A stretch of DNA of 8,505 bases, from positions 1 through 8,505 of the forward strand of contig JAPUIL010000027.1 of NCBI GenBank assembly GCA_027297085.1. The letters are read 5' to 3'. The notes beneath the pieces are model-generated. The model saw nothing but the letters and a program-made list of their open reading frames with translations, was not told the DNA's origin and made no database searches. The position numbers were made by a program, and so were the translations under genes. Of the stretch, positions 6,004 to 8,505 are shown piece after piece; positions within the stretch are counted from its first letter, which is position 1, and the number at the start of each line of letters is the position of its first letter. Source of the DNA: Verrucomicrobiota bacterium (lineage in GTDB: Bacteria; Verrucomicrobiota; Verrucomicrobiia; Opitutales; UBA2995).

Positions 6004-6516
6004 TCAGGTTTTGCTAAAATGGGCGTTAAGCTTTTTGGCGACTTCCTCGGCAGCTTTAATAATCACCTCATCCATGTTATCCTGTGGAGTACGACTAGGA
6101 CGCGGATACGTCCGAGCTTTGATAATTTTAAAATCAGTTTTCTCCCCATCCTCATGGAGTGTCACCCAAGCGCGAAAAACGAGATCGTTTATTATCTCCG
6201 TTTCCAAGCTCTTAAAAAATATTCGTAACTGAAGTCCATCCTTTGGGGTGCTGGCACTCCAACGTTCCGCCTCAAAATTGATCCCCCAGTCTTGCTTTTC
6301 GAAAACTTTAATAAAGTTCCTCTTTATACGTATATACATATCCAGGTCATTATGGTACGCCCGAAAACTGATCAGGCTATCAGCTACTACAAGGAGCATG
6401 GTTTCTTTTTCTGAATCCTCAGAGGAATCGGAGTCTTGAGCTATCACTGGGGAAAAGAACCCTAGTAGGAGAATTGCCAAAGCCGGCAACAGGGATGTGC
6501 GAAATAGATTAGGCAT
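6004..6516 (-). CDS. Secreted/periplasmic protein of unknown function
   Basis: I do not recognise the family. The 170-residue product starts with a clear Sec signal peptide: basic MPNLFR, a hydrophobic core to about residue 22 and a likely cleavage after FSPVIA (26), with no lipobox Cys. The mature N-terminus is a very acidic linker (DSDSSEDSEKE, 28-38). The rest looks like a compact alpha/beta domain: strands around LLVVADSLISF, WGINFEAERW, LQLRIFFKSL and LVFRAWVTLHEDG, the conserved-looking IIKARTYPRPSRTPQDN, then a C-terminal amphipathic helix (MDEVIIKAAEEVAKKLNAHF). No catalytic motif is evident. It lies directly upstream of the SigK/RskA pair on the same strand, so it could be an envelope component linked to that system, or unrelated. 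The start ATG is the one that gives a complete signal peptide, and a good promoter lies about 45 bp upstream. Confidence 0.75.
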   Translation of the reverse strand: MPNLFRTSLLPALAILLLGFFSPVIAQDSDSSEDSEKETMLLVVADSLISFRAYHNDLDMYIRIKRNFIKVFEKQDWGINFEAERWSASTPKDGLQLRIFFKSLETEIINDLVFRAWVTLHEDGEKTDFKIIKARTYPRPSRTPQDNMDEVIIKAAEEVAKKLNAHFSKT

Positions 6517-6567
6517 GATTAGGTTAGTTGCAAAGATTCTTACGCAGACAGATGTTTGATGGATGCA

Positions 6568-6596
6568 ATTAAAAAGGAAATTGCTCCAAAGGTCAA
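6568..6596 (-). promoter_or_regulatory. Sigma-70-type promoter for the secreted-protein gene
   Basis: On the minus strand TTGACC (6596-6591) is followed after exactly 17 bases by TTTAAT (6573-6568); each hexamer matches consensus at five of six positions. Initiation near 6561 would leave a leader of about 45 bases before the ATG at 6516. This is the best promoter match in the window. Its -35 falls within the inverted repeat at 6592-6610. Confidence 0.55.
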
Positions 6597-6610
6597 AACG
6601 ACACTTTGAC
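6592..6610. repeat. Inverted repeat GTCAAA-N7-TTTGAC in divergent region
   Basis: GTCAAA (6592-6597) and TTTGAC (6605-6610) are perfect complements separated by 7 bases, midway between the divergent secreted-protein and SAM hydrolase genes. The left arm contains the -35 of the minus-strand promoter. The right arm supplies a TTGACG facing the SAM hydrolase gene, although no good -10 follows at 16-19 bases. It may be back-to-back -35 elements or an operator. Confidence 0.35.
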
Positions 6611-6680
6611 GCTAAAACCTCCGATCTCCAAACAAAGGAGATTGAAATATAACCGGCAACTACTCAAAGCTGGCACGGAA

Positions 6681-7460
6681 ATGAAGGCTAACGGAATACT
6701 CGCTCTCCTGACAGATTTCGGCACCAGTGACTGGTATGTGGCTAGCATAAAGGCGGCTGCTTTGAGCTCAAACTCAGCGGTTCAGCTCGTGGACATCACT
6801 CACGAGATCAGTCCCGGTTCGATCTCAGAAGGTGCCTTTGTATTAAGCCGCTGCTTTAATGATTTTCCTGCAGGGACGACTTTTGTAGTAGTCGTCGATC
6901 CAGGAGTAGGAACCACCCGCAGTCCGGTGATTGTGGAGGCAGGTGACTACTTTTTTGTCGGACCAGACAACGGAGTTTTATACCCGGCCATTAGCCAACT
7001 GACCATTCGCGATCAGGTCCGTATCGAATCGGAAGCTTGGATGGGTAGAAAAACAAGTGCCACTTTTCACGGACGCGACATCTTCGCACCGGCTGGAAGC
7101 TGTGCCGCTTCGGGAGTCCCGATTCAGGAAGCCGGAGCTACTGCCGATGATCTGGTACCTTTTGAATTTCCACAACCACAGGAACTGGATGGAAGAACCA
7201 CCGGCCAATTCCTTTACTTTGATCGTTTTGGAAACGGACTCACCAACCTTCTGCCCGATCATGTGAATGGCTCAAAATTAGCCGGCCTGCGGGTTAAGGA
7301 CACCGTCTTTCCCTTGGCAACAACTTTTGGGCAGGTGGAGGTAGGAGAGCCAGTCTGTTACTGGGGGTCGAGTGGATTTTTAGAAGCTGCCATCCGGGAG
7401 GGAAACGCAAAAACCGGTTTCCAATTATCTGAAATCTCGAAAGTAGAACCGGTCTACTAG
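6681..7460 (+). CDS. SAM hydroxide adenosyltransferase (SAM hydrolase, DUF62 family)
   Basis: Members of this family, related to fluorinase and chlorinase, split S-adenosylmethionine with a water-derived hydroxide to give adenosine and methionine. The 259-residue product has the N-terminal LLTDFGTSDWYVASIKA (9-25), VDPGVGTTR (72-80), FVGPDNGVL (92-100), TFHGRDIFAPAG (128-139) and DRFGNGLTNL (181-190). The hydrolase triad Asp73, Arg80 and His130 is intact with the family's 7-residue Asp-Arg spacing, arguing for water rather than halide as nucleophile. The ATG at 6681 is preferred because it puts the first beta strand near the N-terminus. Upstream in-frame TTG codons (6642, 6606) are possible; the AGGAG at 6636-6640 is only one base from the TTG at 6642, too close to serve it. 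The physiological role of the family is poorly understood. It is convergent with gmk. Confidence 0.92.
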   Translation: MKANGILALLTDFGTSDWYVASIKAAALSSNSAVQLVDITHEISPGSISEGAFVLSRCFNDFPAGTTFVVVVDPGVGTTRSPVIVEAGDYFFVGPDNGVLYPAISQLTIRDQVRIESEAWMGRKTSATFHGRDIFAPAGSCAASGVPIQEAGATADDLVPFEFPQPQELDGRTTGQFLYFDRFGNGLTNLLPDHVNGSKLAGLRVKDTVFPLATTFGQVEVGEPVCYWGSSGFLEAAIREGNAKTGFQLSEISKVEPVY

Positions 7461-7476
7461 AATCGGGTAGGACTCC

Positions 7477-8100
7477 CTATTCGGTCAACCGAGCCACACG
7501 TAATTTCTCCGCCTTCCAAATACTTTCCAATCTGGAAAAATCTTCCTCTTTCGTCCCGCTTATCAGACAAAAATCATATTGGTCCCAAAGAGGCATTTCC
7601 TTTTGTGCGGATTCCAATCGGTGGTCAATAGCGGCACGGTCCTCTTTCCCACGATCGATCAGCCTTCGCTCTATTTCGTCGAGACTGGGGGGCATCAAAA
7701 ACACGGTTACCAAGCGCTGATTTAACAAAGCATCCTTTTCCGCTTCTCTTTGAAAAGCCGCTACGCCCTGAACATCTATGTTCATGATGAGATCTTGGTT
7801 TTGAGAAAGTTTTTCCTGAATCTCAGCCTTCAAAGTACCGTAGCGGTGATTGTGGCTGTGCACCTGAGCGTATTCATAAAAAGCGCCTTCCTCTATCATT
7901 TGATCAAAAACCTCATTGCTGAAGAAAAAGTAATCTACTCCATCAATCTCTCCTTCACGAGGAGGCCGAGTCGTGGAAGTAATGACCCGCTGAATACGGG
8001 TATATTTATCGGTCATCCGGGAACAGAGCGTACTCTTGCCGGTGCCGGTCGGGCCGGCCAAAATTAATAGTAACGCCAATTCCTGGTCAGGTGAGCCCAT
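7477..8100 (-). CDS. gmk: Guanylate kinase
   Basis: This essential cytosolic enzyme phosphorylates GMP to GDP with ATP. The 207-residue length is normal. The P-loop GPTGTGKST is at 16-24, the GMP-binding STTRPPREGEIDGVDYFF at 42-59, EYAQVH at 76-81 with YGT at 87-89, the IDVQG strand at 108-112, and the lid region RLIDRGKEDRAAIDHRLESA at 146-165. Between VH and YGT it has five residues (SHNHR) where most guanylate kinases I know have three (for example GNY), a small histidine-bearing insertion in the GMP loop. The segment LLNQRLVTVFLMPP and the ISGTKEEDF end resemble guanylate kinases I remember from Opitutus-like bacteria. The ATG at 8100 comes 22 bp after the stop of the upstream membrane-protein gene on the same strand, suggesting co-transcription. 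No strong Shine-Dalgarno sequence. Confidence 0.95.
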   Translation of the reverse strand: MGSPDQELALLLILAGPTGTGKSTLCSRMTDKYTRIQRVITSTTRPPREGEIDGVDYFFFSNEVFDQMIEEGAFYEYAQVHSHNHRYGTLKAEIQEKLSQNQDLIMNIDVQGVAAFQREAEKDALLNQRLVTVFLMPPSLDEIERRLIDRGKEDRAAIDHRLESAQKEMPLWDQYDFCLISGTKEEDFSRLESIWKAEKLRVARLTE

Positions 8101-8122
8101 CGTAGTGAGAATTCCAGCACCA

Positions 8123-8505
8123 CTAGTAGGTGAATGCCGTAATACTCAAGACCAGACCATAGACCAAAACAAGTCCACCAATGAACTTGGGCCGGCCCTG
8201 GGTTTGAAAGAGCCACTCAAAAAAGTCCCGTGCCCGGTAAGGAGCAACCGCCAGATAAATAGAAAGCACGATCAGAAAGTAAGCAAAGACTACCAAAAAT
8301 AATCTCCCCGGGATATCATATAAGGCAAAGGCCGAACTCAGAAGTTCCGCAGCTCCGAGCAATAAGCAAATACAGACACCACGCACCGCCAGAAAGTCGG
8401 GCACGAAATAGTAAGATAGAACAGCAATCGATGCAAAAACAGCTATCAGGACATTGCGATAGTTTCCGAAGTCCGCCTCGCCCAATTGGGTCACTTTGTA
8501 AAGAA
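8123..8505 (-). CDS. Polytopic membrane protein, 5' end beyond window
   Basis: Not recognised. The visible 126 residues contain four predicted membrane segments, roughly at 18-36 (LIAVFASIAVLSYYFV), 42-62 (VCICLLLGAAELLSSAFALY), 67-87 (LFLVVFAYFLIVLSIYLAV) and 107-124 (FIGGLVLVYGLVLSITAF), with a charged cytoplasmic-type loop APYRARDFFEWLFQTQGRPK between the last two, and the chain ends right after the fourth. The reading frame is still open at the window edge (LYKVTQLGEADFGNYRN precedes the first segment). A GTG at 8494 could be a start, but the soluble residues before it make an upstream start more likely. It sits 22 bp upstream of gmk in the same direction. Confidence 0.65.
   Translation of the reverse strand, partial: LYKVTQLGEADFGNYRNVLIAVFASIAVLSYYFVPDFLAVRGVCICLLLGAAELLSSAFALYDIPGRLFLVVFAYFLIVLSIYLAVAPYRARDFFEWLFQTQGRPKFIGGLVLVYGLVLSITAFTY

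Noticed and set aside
6019..6439. Plus-strand open frames opposite the exported-protein gene
   Set aside because: The minus strand has a complete signal peptide, a promoter and a hairpin after the stop, while the plus-strand products show nothing recognisable.
7461..7495. Bidirectional terminator between the SAM hydrolase gene and gmk
   Set aside because: Only a 4-bp stem (TAGG/CCTA) with no T-run could be found.

Overview
The window carries eleven protein genes, two of them cut by its edges, and no RNA gene, insertion sequence or CRISPR array that I can see. Moderate base composition, a XylR-type (LacI-like sensor) regulator, a guanylate kinase of the sort I remember from Opitutus-like genomes, and two ECF sigma/anti-sigma systems suggest Verrucomicrobiota, perhaps an Opitutia-like marine or aquatic bacterium. 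This placement comes from remembered family traits, not from a search. Hardly any gene has a clear Shine-Dalgarno sequence at the usual distance, so several starts are judged by family length only.

Layout. Bases 1-625 (minus) hold the N-terminal sensor part of a XylR-type regulator. It is divergent from a two-gene plus-strand operon, gmd-fcl (776-2754), which makes GDP-L-fucose from GDP-mannose for surface polysaccharide. About 220 bp later, a small zinc-finger anti-sigma-like gene (2977-3279, plus) runs tail to tail into an ECF sigma factor gene (3282-3926, minus). A rhomboid protease gene (3943-4503, plus) is divergent from that sigma gene and runs tail to tail into an RskA-type membrane anti-sigma gene (4510-5361, minus). 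The RskA gene is translationally coupled by an ATGA overlap to its SigK-like ECF sigma gene (5358-5936, minus). Upstream on the same strand lie a strong hairpin and a gene for a secreted protein of unknown function (6004-6516, minus). A SAM hydroxide adenosyltransferase (SAM hydrolase) gene (6681-7460, plus) follows, then on the minus strand gmk (7477-8100) and, upstream of gmk, a polytopic membrane protein cut by the window end (8123-8505).

How it works together. The middle of the window (2977-6516) reads as an envelope-stress or signalling block: two different ECF sigma factors, one cytosolic zinc-finger candidate anti-sigma, one membrane-anchored anti-sigma, an intramembrane protease and an exported protein. 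The flanks are housekeeping or surface-sugar functions. The most unusual points are the convergent arrangement of a zinc-finger anti-sigma with an ECF sigma that would normally be co-transcribed with it, and the rhomboid lodged between the two sigma systems. I do not see a clearly new defence or mobile system.
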